Shown: positions 26,368-36,824 of the stretch, piece by piece
Layout: each line of letters opens with the position of its first letter
Numbering within the stretch: the stretch's first letter is position 1
Origin: Omphiscola glabra
Taxonomy: Eukaryota; Mollusca; Gastropoda; Lymnaeidae
Reading direction: 5' to 3'
NCBI GenBank assembly: GCA_964017045.1
Contig: OZ024809.1
Coordinates: 30,773,354 to 30,837,353, forward strand
DNA length: 64,000 nucleotides
The notes under the pieces: model-generated
The model's database searches: none
Seen by the model: the letters and a program-made list of their open reading frames with translations, nothing else
Told to the model about the DNA's origin: nothing
Program-made: the position numbers and the translations under genes

Positions 26368-27297
26368 TAGTTTGAAGGAAAAACTGCAAGAAGATTTCTT
26401 ATCTTGTAAAATATGTCTTGAGCCGCTGAGGCGTCCTAAGGCTCTGCCTTGTTTACACTCTTTCTGTGAGCTATGTCTCAAGGTACGTGACATTGTCTCT
26501 TGTTGTTGGTTGCAGTCACAGGTCTTAACTTCTTGGTTGTATTTTGGTTCTCATCTTAGCTAAACTACATTCTTCTTATGAGTTATTCTTTGCTATGTGG
26601 GCAAGTATTGATGGATTGTTTTGTTTCCTTGCACTATGAGCCGTGCTAGGTTTTGAACAATTTCTCTACCTTTCACATTTATTTGTGGACATTGCTTAGC
26701 TTCTTTTATGAATATTCATTCAGAGTATATTTAAATTGAATAGAGTTCTAAAGTATAACTAAAATGTATTACTGACCAGAACATTTGACAATAGCTTGCA
26801 CTAGATATTTCAATATTTTATTATACAATTATTCTTGTTCCTGGTTCAAAATCTGGGTTAATTTTTATGATGCCAAATTATTAAGTGCAGAGTGTTGAAA
26901 GTGAGTAGAGCTGAAGCTGTTATTGATAGTGAGATCAGATGAGGGAGGGGTAACTGTTTTTTCTCTTTTAAATTCTCTCCCTTTGCTCTATAATACTTGA
27001 ATGATTGAACATCTACCTGTATGATTACGATGGTTATTGGATATTGCAGGACTATGTCCGCCGTAACCCTGGAAACCAGCCCGGCTACTTCCCGTGCCCA
27101 ATGTGCCGCAAAAGCACCCAGGTGCCTGAGAACGGGGTCGGGGGTTTTCCGGACAACTTCATCCTGTTGAGTCTGGCGGACACCATAGAAGAAGACCACT
27201 GGCAGCCGGCTGGCAACAGTGGCCACTTGTACCAGTCCTCTCCACCACGGAGCTTGTACCCACCTTCACCCAGAGAACAAAGACACAGAGCTCACGA
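26345..27297 (+). CDS. Gene A exons 1-2: TRIM-type C3HC4 RING and linker
   Basis: Exon 1 (26345-26482) carries C21, C24, C36, H38, C41 and C44. Exon 2 (27050-27297) carries C62 and C65, so all eight zinc ligands are present in C3HC4 order with normal spacing (x2, x11, x1, x2, x2, x17, x2). After the last cysteine the text follows the TRIM pattern (R-K-S-T...[12 protein letters not shown]), typical of TRIM/RNF E3 ligases. No B-box, coiled coil, NHL or SPRY follows; instead residues 91-128 are rich in Pro, Ser, Arg and His and lead into the SH2 exon. Exon 1 ends in phase 0 and exon 2 in phase 2. If intron 2 were retained, a TAA formed by the donor itself would end the chain at residue 129. Confidence 0.88.
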
Positions 27298-30200
27298 GTA
27301 AGCTGTGTGGTCAAGAGGAATTTTTAAATTAGCCATTGTTCATAAAAATTATGTAATTTTTCTTGTATAATATTAGAAATAACAGTAGACTTATTCCAAT
27401 CAAGGAAAAGAAAATCCTTTTAAAAATGTTTAATCATAATTCTAGAATTATATGAAATATTTTTTGTTAGTACAAATAGTTTTATTTGCAAAAAAATTAA
27501 TTTCTTTCATGACATGAATCAAATTTTTGCACTACAGTTGGTATTTTGGGAAAGTCAGCCGAAATGCTTCTGAAGAATGGCTGCTTGCTCCTGACTATCC
27601 AAAAGGCACATTTTTGGTGCGATTAGGAGAGATGTCTCCAGGTAGGGTGGATTTATTTCTAATTTTTATATCAAATAATACGTTGTTGATTTAGTCATTA
27701 CGAAACTTACCAGCAGGACTGTGCCGCATACTAGTTGGTTTCTTATATTAATACATAAATGTCTGTTTTTTTTAAAATATTATTAATATGATAGTTATTA
27801 TTATTAAAGTGGTCTTATATAGCGCAATACCCCGGCTGGGTTTACTGCGCTGGACATAAAAATGTGAGCAAACGTAATGATGACATTAAAAAATAAACTA
27901 CATTTATTTAATGAAATAACAGCTGTAGCAAAACAAAAACAAATGTATATTCAGCCCACCCACTTTTGCATGTCAAGCCCATGATGGCACCCAGTAGCAT
28001 CGTTTATCGGTCAAAGCGGATGATCAGTCGGGATAGTAGAGTCTTTAAAGAGATGTGTTTTGGTGAACCTGACAGTAGAGAGTTGCAATAGTCAAGACGA
28101 GAGAGAACAAGAGCACAGACCAGTGTTTTTGTTACGCTAACTGTAAGATGGAGCTGATCTGACAGATAGCGGTGTATGCAGAGCGACAAATGTGAGAGAT
28201 ATGTTGTTAGAAAGAATAACCCATATTTCTAGCCAAGGATGTTAACTGTAAGTCTGAGTTACCTACTTGAAATGAGGTGGGGGAGAGCTGGGGTAGAGGA
28301 TGATTTGTGATTGTGAATGAGGAGTGCTTCCATTTTGTCATCATTAAGCTTCAACTTGCTGAGTGTCATCCATGAAATGACATCACCAATGCACTGCCGC
28401 AAAGTCTGGACAGTGGAATCGACAAGAGAGGGATGGGTATGCTTGTATAGCTGCGTGTCATCTGCAAATGACTGGCTCTCAACAGCATGCCTCCCAAGCA
28501 AGAGGAGCAATGGCCTGGTATACATTGTGAATAGAACCGGGCCCAAAACTTACCCCTGTGGCACTCCGTACACCAAATCGGCACTGCTGGAGAGATAGCC
28601 ATCGACAGCAACCACCTGGGTTTTATCTGAGAGGTAGGACCTAAACCAAGCCAAAACTGAACCAGAAATTCCAAAGTAATTTTCAAGGTTTTTTAAAAAA
28701 AGTTTCATGCTCAACAGTGTCAAAAGGCCGCACTGAGATCTAAGCGGATCCGGATGGAGACATTACATTTGCATCTTGGATCTCCATTCTGGTGGTTGTA
28801 CTTTGGTTAAATCAAGATCTTGTACAAAATGTGGCTCCTCCTCTAAATCTATTCATTATATGATGTTTGTAATGACTCTTGGATACCTATACTTTAAGTG
28901 TAAGATGTTTGTAATGACTCTCAGATACCTATACTTTAAATGTGAGATGTTTAATATGACTCCGAGATACCTATACTTTAAGTGTAAGATGTTGGATATG
29001 ACTCTGAGATACCTATACTTTAAGTGTAAGATGTTTGCTATCACTTTCAGATACCTATACTTTAAGTGTAAGACATTTGATATGACTCTTGGATACCTAT
29101 ACTTTAAGTGTAAGATGTTTGATATGACTTTCAGATACCTATACTTAAAGTGTAAGATGTTTGATATGACTTTCAGATACCTATACTTTAAGTGTAAGAG
29201 ACTGTGATGAACTACGCGGCTACCTTGTTAAACATTACAAGATCATCACAAAGAGGATGTCGAATGGCAGAGAGTGTTACTTCATCACCAAGCAAAGAGC
29301 TTTCCAGTCTCTGGCTGACCTGGTCAAGCATTACCAAGGTGAGACTTCATCTAGGTAATGTTTGGGGGGGGGGGGGGGGAACTAAGCTCTGGTTCATTAG
29401 AACATGGGTTTATTGAATTTTATAGCAAGTCTGTCTAAACCCTGCTGCCCTAGAAAAAGAGGTGGGCTTCTCCGTCCGGTTTTTAGAGGGTCAGATTTAA
29501 ATTTGAGTTGCCATTAGGCTCTAAAGAGATTGTGTATAAAAATGCTAAAAATAAAACATAGAGCACTCATGATATAGATGGTTAGGCCATTCAATGGAAT
29601 ACATCTGTTGGATATAGGTGGTTAGGCCATTCAACGGAATACATAGGTTGGATATAGGTGGTTAGGCCATTCAACGGAATACATAGGTTGGATATAGGTG
29701 GTTAGGCCATTCAACGGACAACATGGGTTGGATATAGGTGGTTAGGCCATTCAACGGAATACATAGGTTGGATATAGATGGTTAGGCCATTCAACGGAAT
29801 ACATAGGTTGGATATAGATGGTTAGGCCATTCAACGGAATACATAGGTTGGATATTGATGGTTAGGCCATTCAACGGAATACATAGGTTGGATATAGGTG
29901 GTTAGGCGATTCAACGGAATACATAGGTTGGATATAGGTGGTTAGGCCATTCAACGGAATACGTAGGTTGGATACTTTGGTACATGATTTATTAGTTCTG
30001 TCCCTTTCTGCATATCTATTCATTGTAATATTAAGTTTGTGGGAATTTAAATGAAATACAAAAGTTAAACTTTAAAACCTAACCAAATATATTTTTTTTA
30101 GATTTTGGATTTTTCTGGCCCTTTAAAAAAAAAATCAATTTTTTGTTTAAACTTCTTTGGAAAATGATTGTTTTTTAATTCAAATTAAAGACTATAAATT

Positions 30201-33200
30201 TTAAAAGATTGAAAACATGAATGTACCGTACTTTAAACTTTGAAAACATGAATGTACCGTACTTTAAACTTTGAAAACATGAATGCACCGTACTTTAAAC
30301 TTTGAAAACATGAATGCACCGTACTTTAAACTTTGAAAACATGAATGCAACGTACTTTAAACTTTGAAAACATGAATGCACCGTACTTTAAACTTTGAAA
30401 ACATGAATGCACCGTACTTTAAACTTTGAAAACATGAATGCACCGTACTTTAAACTTTGAAAACATGAATGCACCGTACTTTAAACTTTGAAAACATGAA
30501 TGCACCGTACTTTAAACTTTGAAAACATGAATGCACCGTACTTTAAACTTTGAAAACATGAATGCACCGTACTTTAAACTTTGAAAACATGAATGCACCG
30601 TACTTTAAACTTTGAAAACATGAATGCACCGTACTTTAAACTTTGTTAAAATAATGCTTTTGATTTTTATTTATTTTTTTACTTTTCACAATAAAAGAAG
30701 ATTAAAAATTCATTACAGTAATACATTGTCAATGGTTTTTGCATTTCTGTCCTAACAGACTCTGTTGACGGGCTGTGCTGTAAACTGGCCTCAACGTGCG
30801 CTAAGCCTCGTTCTTTAATCTGGGCAATGGAGCGTGGGAAAGACGATGAATTCATGACCGAGCGAAACACCTTGCATCTAATTAAGAAACTCGGCAGTGG
30901 ACAATTTGCTGAAGTTTGGCTCGGTCAGTGCTTTGTTGACGGTCAGATCATTTTAAAAAACCACAAGTCTTTTGGGTCTGTGGTCATATTTGGCAGGTGC
31001 ACACTAAAAGTCAAACCAGAGGGTCTCTAGATCTGACCACTACGTCAGGACGGGTGGTCAAAGTAGTTCTAGAAGCTGCCTGTAATGTCCTAACTGCCAC
31101 TTCCCTAAATTTCTTTTGTCCAGACTCTCTTTAGAAACTGAGCATGTACATGATTTCAATATTTGTGCTCTTTTGGAAAGTTTTGTCACTGAACTTAAAA
31201 ACAAAAATAAATTTTATATAAAATGCCAGTATTTTTTTTTTCCCTTATTAAATATTATTATTATTCATGTTAAGTTCAAAATTTTGAAAAATATAACCAC
31301 CTATTAGGACAGACAACTTTTGCTTGATACAATTTTTATTTCCCTTGCATTTAAATAAAATACTAGTTGCTAAAATATATACTTGTACAATTGAAAATTA
31401 AACTAAATTATAGCTTTTAACAATAAAAGGAATATAAAATAGTCATATTTATAAACTTGTAATTGGCTAATGAATAAAGTTTTGTACTTTATTCAGCAAA
31501 GTGGCAGGGCTCAGCTGATGTTGCAGTCAAAATACAAACAATTAACTGTGTGACAACAGCAGCGTTCCTGGACGAGGCTCAGATACTGAAGACATTACAG
31601 CACCCCAACATCCTTGAACTCCGGGGCGTGTGCAGTGAAGTGGAACCTGTGTATCTTTTGATGGAGTACATGCCCAGGGGACAGCTGTCCAAGTATCTCA
31701 GAGAAACCGGTGCCAGTTTGGGCCTGTCACAACTGATATACATCGGTGCTCAGGTCAGAAATACCATATTAACCTATTAACCACCGTGCTGCAAATTAAA
31801 GAGTTTTGAATACCCTGTAACAATTTTTAATTATATAAAGTTGAAATAAAATTGAAGAAAAAAAAATGGTGCTTATTTTTACCCTGAATTCTCAAAGTAA
31901 AAAAATAATTAGATGTGTTCATATTGAATATATGTGTATTAAATACAGGTTAACCATTAAACAGTTCCAATCCATGTTTTGAAAAGTCCTAAATGCATTA
32001 GGACAGTGCTAATCAAAGTGGTGGTCCGCGGCCCGGTGCCGGTCCGTGGGCCATCATCCGCCGGTCGGCAGAATTTTCCAAGAAAACTCATTTCGCTACC
32101 ACGTCAGTACAAGAAAAATGGTGCACCGGTCCCTGGTGCAATGGAAAAAAATTCCTGCCGGTCCGCCATACTAAAAAGTTTGAGAAGCACTGCATTAGGA
32201 TACAAAAGTGTTCCAATTTCAAATCATTTAAAATAATGTTTTAAGTTTTAGTGGATCTGAAAGAACTAATTTTATAATTAGAATAATCAAATCTGATTCT
32301 CCCAAAAAATGGATGTGTGTACAGATACACAATGAATTCTATAACTGTTCTATGGATGTCTGTGCAGATACACAAAGAATTCTATAACTGTTCTATGGAT
32401 GTCTGTGCAGATAAAGAATTTGTAAACTTTTCTTTTGTCAACAGGTTGCTGACGCAATGGCTTACATGGAGAAAGAAAAATTTGTGCATAGAAATCTTGG
32501 GGCTAGAAACATTCTAGTGGGAGACAACAACAGAGTCAAAGTGGCAGGCTTTGGGATGACAAAAGCTGTCGATGACCCAGATTTTAACTTTAGACGAGGT
32601 ACAGCTTTTGTCTTGCTGTCAACAGAGTTGTGTTGTGGATTTACTGTTACAGTCAACAGGGTTGTGTTACGGATTTACTGTCGACTGATTTGCAGTAATT
32701 TGTATCAGAGGATTCAGTTTTATTTGTATGAATGTTTTTTGCATTGTTTCCATAGTTAGTTAATCAGATAAGTAGTTTGAACTTACAAAGATATCAGGAT
32801 ATGGAATTGTTGCTATTTTACTTGTTTAAAATGAGATGGGATTAACCTTTTGCTGACATCCGTCCGTCACCCTGCGAATTCCACAAGGCCTGGGATTATT
32901 CTTTAGGATTATAAGCTGGTTCCCAACAGCAAATCGCCTCTCTCCACGCCTCTGGATAACCCCAAGGGAACATCATGTGGATGATACAGCTTGACACCAG
33001 GGGCGTCGCAGGCGTTGTCGGATTGTTTCATTGTATCAATGTTATCCGCCTATCGGGACTCCATCTCCGGGTTTGACTTCAGAGTTTCCTTCTCTTAGAT
33101 GAGTTGTCCTCCAAGGCTAACGAGTCCCATCCACCCGGGGTGCTGGTGGTGTTTTTGCTTGACTGGGCTTTGGTGGGGATTGAACTCCAGACCATCAACT

Positions 33201-34577
33201 TGAGATTTGCTCAGTTTAGACCACTCGGCCTAACCTTATTATGAACTTATCAATGTTGTCCTAACCTTCTTATGAACTTACCGATGTTTTCTAACCTTCT
33301 TATGAACTTATTGATGTTTTCCTAACATTATTATGAACTTACCGATGTTGTCCTAACCTTCTTATGAACTTACCGATGTTGTCCTAACCTTCTTATGAAC
33401 TTACCGATGTTGTCCTAACCTTCTTATGAACTTATCGATGTTGTCCTAACCTTCTTATGAACTTATCGATGTTGTCCTAACCTTCTTATGAACTTATCGA
33501 TGTTGTCCTAACCTTCTTATGAACTTATCGATGTTGTCCTAACCTTCTTATGAACTTATCGATGTTGTCCTAACCTTCTTATGAACCTATCGATGTTGTC
33601 CTAACCTTCTTATGAACTTATCGATGTTGTCCTAACCTTCTTATGAACTTATCGATGTTGTTTGTTATTTATCTACAGGACTCAAGATGGCCATAAAATG
33701 GATGGCACCTGAGGTTTTATTGTACAACAAATACAGCACCAAGGCAGACGTTTGGTCATTTGGCATAGTTCTAATGGAAATATTCACACATGGAAAAGAA
33801 CCCTATGAAGGTTTGTATGCTGGTATTTGTATTTTGTTCTGTAATGAAGGCAAGGTTAAATGAAATGAGCGTCGGAGGCAAACTTCTAAAAGAAATAAAA
33901 TAAATCATGTCAGTAATTTTTGCTGATAGCAACCTATTTTTTTCCTAATTGAATTTTTAAACATCGTGTATGTCTTCAACACCTTAAAAGAATTTGCGAC
34001 ATGCTAGTTTAAATCTGTCACTTTATCTTCATATTAAAACTATAATTTGGCACTTAAATACGTTTTAAAAGCTGAGAAGGAAATTTTAAAAATGTAGTGT
34101 GCATCTTGAGAGTCAGAATTTATTATTTATATTATTTTTAATGATGCTGGGAGATCTACACAATAGAAATCATATTGATTGAATTTTGTTTCATTTTACA
34201 TACATATCTATATTTAAATGTTTACATTTCCAAATGGAGTTTTCCCACCTTATGCATCAAAAGTAGTTTAGACAGGACTGAGCTGAACACTATAAAAATA
34301 TCATTACATTTGCTGAAATGTCACTGAAAAATGTTATTGCCAAAAAAAATCTCAATTTATTAGTTTTGACATGTCTTCAATTAATTTTCTCTTTATTTCA
34401 TCAGACAAGGCAAGTAAAGAGGCCTTTGAGAGTGTTCAGGATGGATATCGTATGCCTAAACCAGACAACTGCCCACAAGAAGTCTATGATGTCATGCTCA
34501 CCTGTTGGCAAAGTAACGCTCATTCACGGCCTTCGTTTGATTTTCTTAACACATTTCTCAACGACTTTGAGAGCTGA
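26345..34577 (+). CDS. RING finger - SH2 - Src-like tyrosine pseudokinase fusion (gene A)
   Basis: Nine coding exons: 26345-26482, 27050-27297, 27538-27641, 29177-29338, 30759-30923, 31497-31753, 32445-32598, 33679-33810, 34405-34577. Every junction is GT/AG, every phase matches, and the total is 1533 nt, or 510 residues plus TGA. Order: RING (about 15-90), proline-rich linker (91-128), SH2 (130-220), kinase-like domain (about 255-505). There is no SH3 domain, and the protein stops right after the C-lobe with no Src-type regulatory tail. The start is the first ATG in the RING frame after an acceptor at 26333, with A at -3 and G at +4; it begins MARP, so there is no N-myristoylation glycine. 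Family knowledge says RINGs recruit E2 enzymes, SH2 domains bind phosphotyrosine, and kinase folds lacking HRD and DFG aspartates are usually inactive scaffolds. I infer a phosphotyrosine-directed E3 ligase or adaptor, probably cytosolic. One transcript is not proven; phase agreement and domain continuity are the evidence. Confidence 0.85.
27538..29338 (+). CDS. Gene A exons 3-4: SH2 domain
   Basis: Exon 3 (27538-27641) and exon 4 (29177-29338) join in phase 1. The domain opens W-Y-F-G-K (W130) and has the FLVR motif at 154-157 with the phosphotyrosine-binding arginine R157. It continues with the Src-like strand Y-T-L-S-V-R-D, then L-V-K-H-Y-K-I and the closing L-A-D-L-V-K-H-Y. Length and order match a Src-family SH2, so phosphopeptide binding is expected to be intact. 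Intron 3 between them holds a LINE fragment and an array that copies the exon 4 acceptor several times. Exon 4 begins after the last acceptor (TTTCAG, 29171-29176), the only copy whose frame stays open to the next donor. Confidence 0.9.
27797..28745 (-). mobile_element. 5'-truncated CR1/L2-type LINE fragment in gene A intron 3
   Basis: On the minus strand the pieces follow reverse-transcriptase order: D-L-S-A-A-F-D-T-V near 28740, a G-V-P-Q-G block, L-F-T-M-Y-T, the catalytic F-A-D-D at 28468-28457, and the C-terminal [10 protein letters not shown]. Frameshifts separate them, so it is dead. A 3' tail with 'gcgctatataagaccacttt' followed by a short run of 'aat' triplets ends near 27797. Confidence 0.8.
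28862..29205. repeat. Minisatellite made of a reiterated splice acceptor, ~42-bp unit, ~8 copies
   Basis: Each unit contains '(c)ag-atacctatactttaag' and 'tgtaaga', which is the 3' splice site and opening bases of gene A exon 4. The last copy (29171 on) is the exon itself. Upstream copies at about 28918, 29046 and 29130 also keep TCAG. Confidence 0.92.
29570..29975. repeat. Minisatellite, 40-bp unit, ~10 copies, gene A intron 4
   Basis: Core 'ggatataggtggttaggcca' and 'ttcaacggaatacat'. Confidence 0.92.
30205..30645. repeat. Minisatellite, 31-bp unit, ~14 copies, gene A intron 4
   Basis: Core 'tttgaaaacatgaatgcacc' and 'gtactttaaac'; very uniform towards the right. Confidence 0.93.
30759..34577 (+). 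CDS. Gene A exons 5-9: Src-like kinase domain without catalytic residues
   Basis: Exon 5 gives the SH2-kinase linker and Gly-rich loop LGSGQFAEV (262-270), whose third glycine is Ala268. Exon 6 has VAVK with Lys284, the helix C Glu299 and a Met328 gatekeeper. Exon 7 has HRNLGARN (373-380), where the catalytic Asp is Asn375, and AGFG (392-395), where the Mg-binding Asp is Gly393. The activation-loop tyrosine position of Src (the E-Y-T-A site) is Phe405. Exon 8 keeps the APE motif (419-421) and D-V-W-S-F-G; exon 9 keeps C-W and H-S-R-P-S-F in the C-lobe. The fold is therefore complete but phosphotransfer is not expected. Intron positions (after the Gly loop, before V-A-D-A-M-A-Y, before L-K-M-A-I-K-W) look like those of Src-family genes as I recall them. 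Confidence 0.88.
32004..32192. mobile_element. 189-bp hAT MITE with 8-bp target duplication in gene A intron 6
   Basis: Starts cagtgctaatcaaagtggtg and ends agtttgagaagcactg, flanked by cattagga at 31996-32003 and 32193-32200. The interior has 'ggtccgcggcccggtgccgg' and no coding capacity. It is a different family from the SPIN-like copies. Confidence 0.85.
32843..33238 (-). mobile_element. tRNA-derived SINE in gene A intron 7
   Basis: The reverse strand starts with a Pol III A box (taggccgagtggtcta, 33232-33217) and a B box (ggagttcaatcccc, 33188-33175), spaced as in tRNA, followed by about 330 bp of non-tRNA body. 'taacctt' at both ends (about 32844 and 33231) may be the target duplication. 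The 31-bp array starts exactly where the SINE ends. Confidence 0.68.
33236..33665. repeat. Minisatellite, 31-bp unit, ~14 copies, reaching the exon 8 acceptor
   Basis: Core 'taaccttcttatgaacttat' and 'cgatgttgtc'. The array ends about 14 bp before the exon 8 acceptor, so the branch-point region of intron 7 lies in or beside the last unit. Confidence 0.92.
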
Positions 34578-34806
34578 CAGCACTGTGGCATGTCTCATCG
34601 GATTTTAAGCATCTTATCTCCTGCCCAGCAGTAGGATCTACCATGACACCGGGAACCATATTTCTTGGAACCAGACAAGTGTTTTGGCATCAGGCATTTT
34701 TAGGAACTCAATAATTTCTGCAAGGAACACATGGCCAGTAAAGAGTAGTGCCTACAGCATGTGATCCCTAGCAAGACCTTAAAGCCATGATTTGATGTTC
34801 AAACTG

Positions 34807-34812
34807 AAATAA
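34807..34812 (+). terminator. Candidate polyadenylation signal of gene A
   Basis: AATAAA lies 230 nt after the TGA of gene A, the first canonical hexamer past the stop. It would give a short 3' UTR. Cleavage here is inferred; further A/T-rich hexamers follow in the intergenic stretch. Confidence 0.45.
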
Positions 34813-35337
34813 AGGTTGTCAGTATTCAATTCTGCGGTTCATCTTGTTGGTAGAGGTAGGTCAAACACCTGCTAATAAAATGACCGCAAAGACTCAAGAC
34901 AACGTGCATAATTGATACACAGCTGTGTTGTTAGTCAAAGGGCATTGGATTTTTCATTGAGAATTACAAGTTCTGATAATTACAAGTTCTGATAATTACA
35001 AGTTTTGATATATAGAGAGGAATACATGCAATTATTTAAAATAAAAAGTTAGCATGTCAAGGAATTTAATTTGACTGGACTTGGAAGCACCCTTCAAATA
35101 AATTGTAAAAAAAAAGCTTTTTTGACAAAAATTGCTTAGAAAATTAAACTTAAGTCGCTATTGTTAAAATTTTTGTTTTAACTATAAATTTTCTGCAGTT
35201 TTCATGTTTCACCTCAGTTTTATTTGCAAGGACACTCTGGCAAATGACAGCATTAGTTATTAGAAATTGTGAGAGACACGTCAACTTGTCCATGGCTGCT
35301 TGTTTAAAAGTCACATAAATGAGGAACATTACACCAA

Positions 35338-35515
35338 CAGTTGTTTACTGATGATTTTTATCTCAGTCTCTCAAGTGGAGCTCTGTCATGTCGTCAACAG
35401 TTGTTTACTGATGATTTTTATCTCAGTCTCTCAAGTGGAGCTCTGTCATGTCGTCAACAGTTGTTTACTGATGATTTTTATCTCAGTCTCTCAAGTGAAG
35501 CTCTGTTATGTCGAG
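35338..35515. repeat. 60-bp tandem repeat, 3 copies
   Basis: Units start 'cagttgtttactgatgattt' and end 'gctctgtcatgtcgtcaa'; the first two are identical. Confidence 0.9.
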
Positions 35516-35889
35516 ATGGGTGTTAATCTGACCTCATTTTGTGCTTATATACACACACTTTAGCTTATGGAAATATTTCAGTCAAGAGCCTAGTGGTATT
35601 AGTCTTAGCCAGCTCTAATGTTGAGAGTGAATTTTAACAATGTAACATTTATCATTCTTCTAATTCCTAAAAAGTACTAAATGTTTGAAGCTGAAATGGT
35701 AATTAGAAGAAGGTATTCACATTTTAAATCAACCATTGCTTTAAACTATTAAACACAAGCTCCCAGAAGGTAAAGTGTACCACACATTAAGACTTGGCAG
35801 ATCCATGAAAACAAAAATTAAGCCTATTGTTCATGCTGATTTTGCACATTTTCGTAGAGAATGAACAGATATGATGACATCTCTTAGAC

Positions 35890-36046
35890 CAGCGGTTCTC
35901 AACCTGTGGGTCGCGACCCTTTCCCAAGGGTCCCATATACTCTACAGTTATGAAGTAGAAACAAAGATACATTTGTTGCTGGGGGTCACCACAACATGAG
36001 GAACTGTATTAAGGGGTCGCGGCATTAGGAAGGTTGAGAACCACTG
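35890..36046 (+). mobile_element. SPIN-like hAT element, copy 2, with perfect target duplication
   Basis: 157 bp from cagcggttctcaacctgtgg to ggttgagaaccactg, flanked on both sides by the 8-bp duplication tcttagac (35882-35889 and 36047-36054), the hAT hallmark. Internal text includes 'gtcaccacaacatgaggaac'. Confidence 0.88.
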
Positions 36047-36636
36047 TCTTAGACCCTTTTTTGAACGTCGCTGGATTTCCTCGCATGTTCCTTCACAATT
36101 GTAAATGACCCTGGCGTGTCTGGTAAGGAGAAGCAGCAAAAAAGAACTCTCCTGTCAAGGAGGAGACAAATATCCTGGTTGTGTGTTCATAGAGTAATAG
36201 TTGTTCTTGTCATATTTTGTGGTCAGTTCATTCCTGGAAACATGAACAGAAGCTGAAATGCCCATAATAAAGTACAAGAAATAAAAAATTCACATTCAGC
36301 ATGTGGGCAATATGGGGACATCATGTGATCCCTATTATTGTCTTCTGCATAATGTTAATGAATTCTTAGAAACTTGTGTTCTTGGATTATTGACCAACTT
36401 TAAAATTCATGTACCTAAAATATTTTTGGAAAGAAGAAGAAAATACATTTCAGTAGATGACTATTGATGAGCTGGCAATAATTTTGTGAAAACAATATTT
36501 CAAATTTGTATTTTGTTAAGTTCAGTGCTACTATGTAGTCTTGTGTGCATTCATATGTACTTCATTGTGACCGTTGCCCAGTTAAGAATTGACTATGTTC
36601 CACTGTTGCGTAGTTTTGAACTTTTCTCGCTTAAAG

Positions 36637-36824
36637 CAGTGGTTCTCAACATGTGGGTCACGACCCCTTTGGGGTCAGACGACCCTTTCACTGAGGTCGC
36701 CTAAGACCATCTGAAAACACATATTTATGAAGTAGCAACAAAAACTATTTTGTGGTTGCGGGGTCACCACAACATGAGGAACTGTATTAAAAGGGGGCAG
36801 CATTAGGAAGGTTGAGAACCACTG
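36637..36824 (+). mobile_element. SPIN-like hAT element, copy 3
   Basis: Begins cagtggttctcaacatgtgg and ends ggttgagaaccactg, keeping 'gtcgcctaagaccatctg' and 'gaaaacacata'. Flanks gcttaaag and ttctaaag match at 5 of 8 positions, so the target duplication has decayed or one end has shifted. Confidence 0.82.

Noticed and set aside
28259..28686. Reverse-transcriptase frames as an active retrotransposon gene
   Set aside because: The motifs are spread over different frames, the 5' part is missing, and no endonuclease is visible; it is a dead LINE fragment.
30205..30645. CRISPR-like regular repeats
   Set aside because: Units are directly adjacent with no unique spacers, the surrounding DNA is intronic and eukaryotic, and there are no cas genes.
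33165..33238. A functional tRNA gene
   Set aside because: A and B boxes are present, but the acceptor stem cannot pair and the sequence continues into a SINE body without a terminator.
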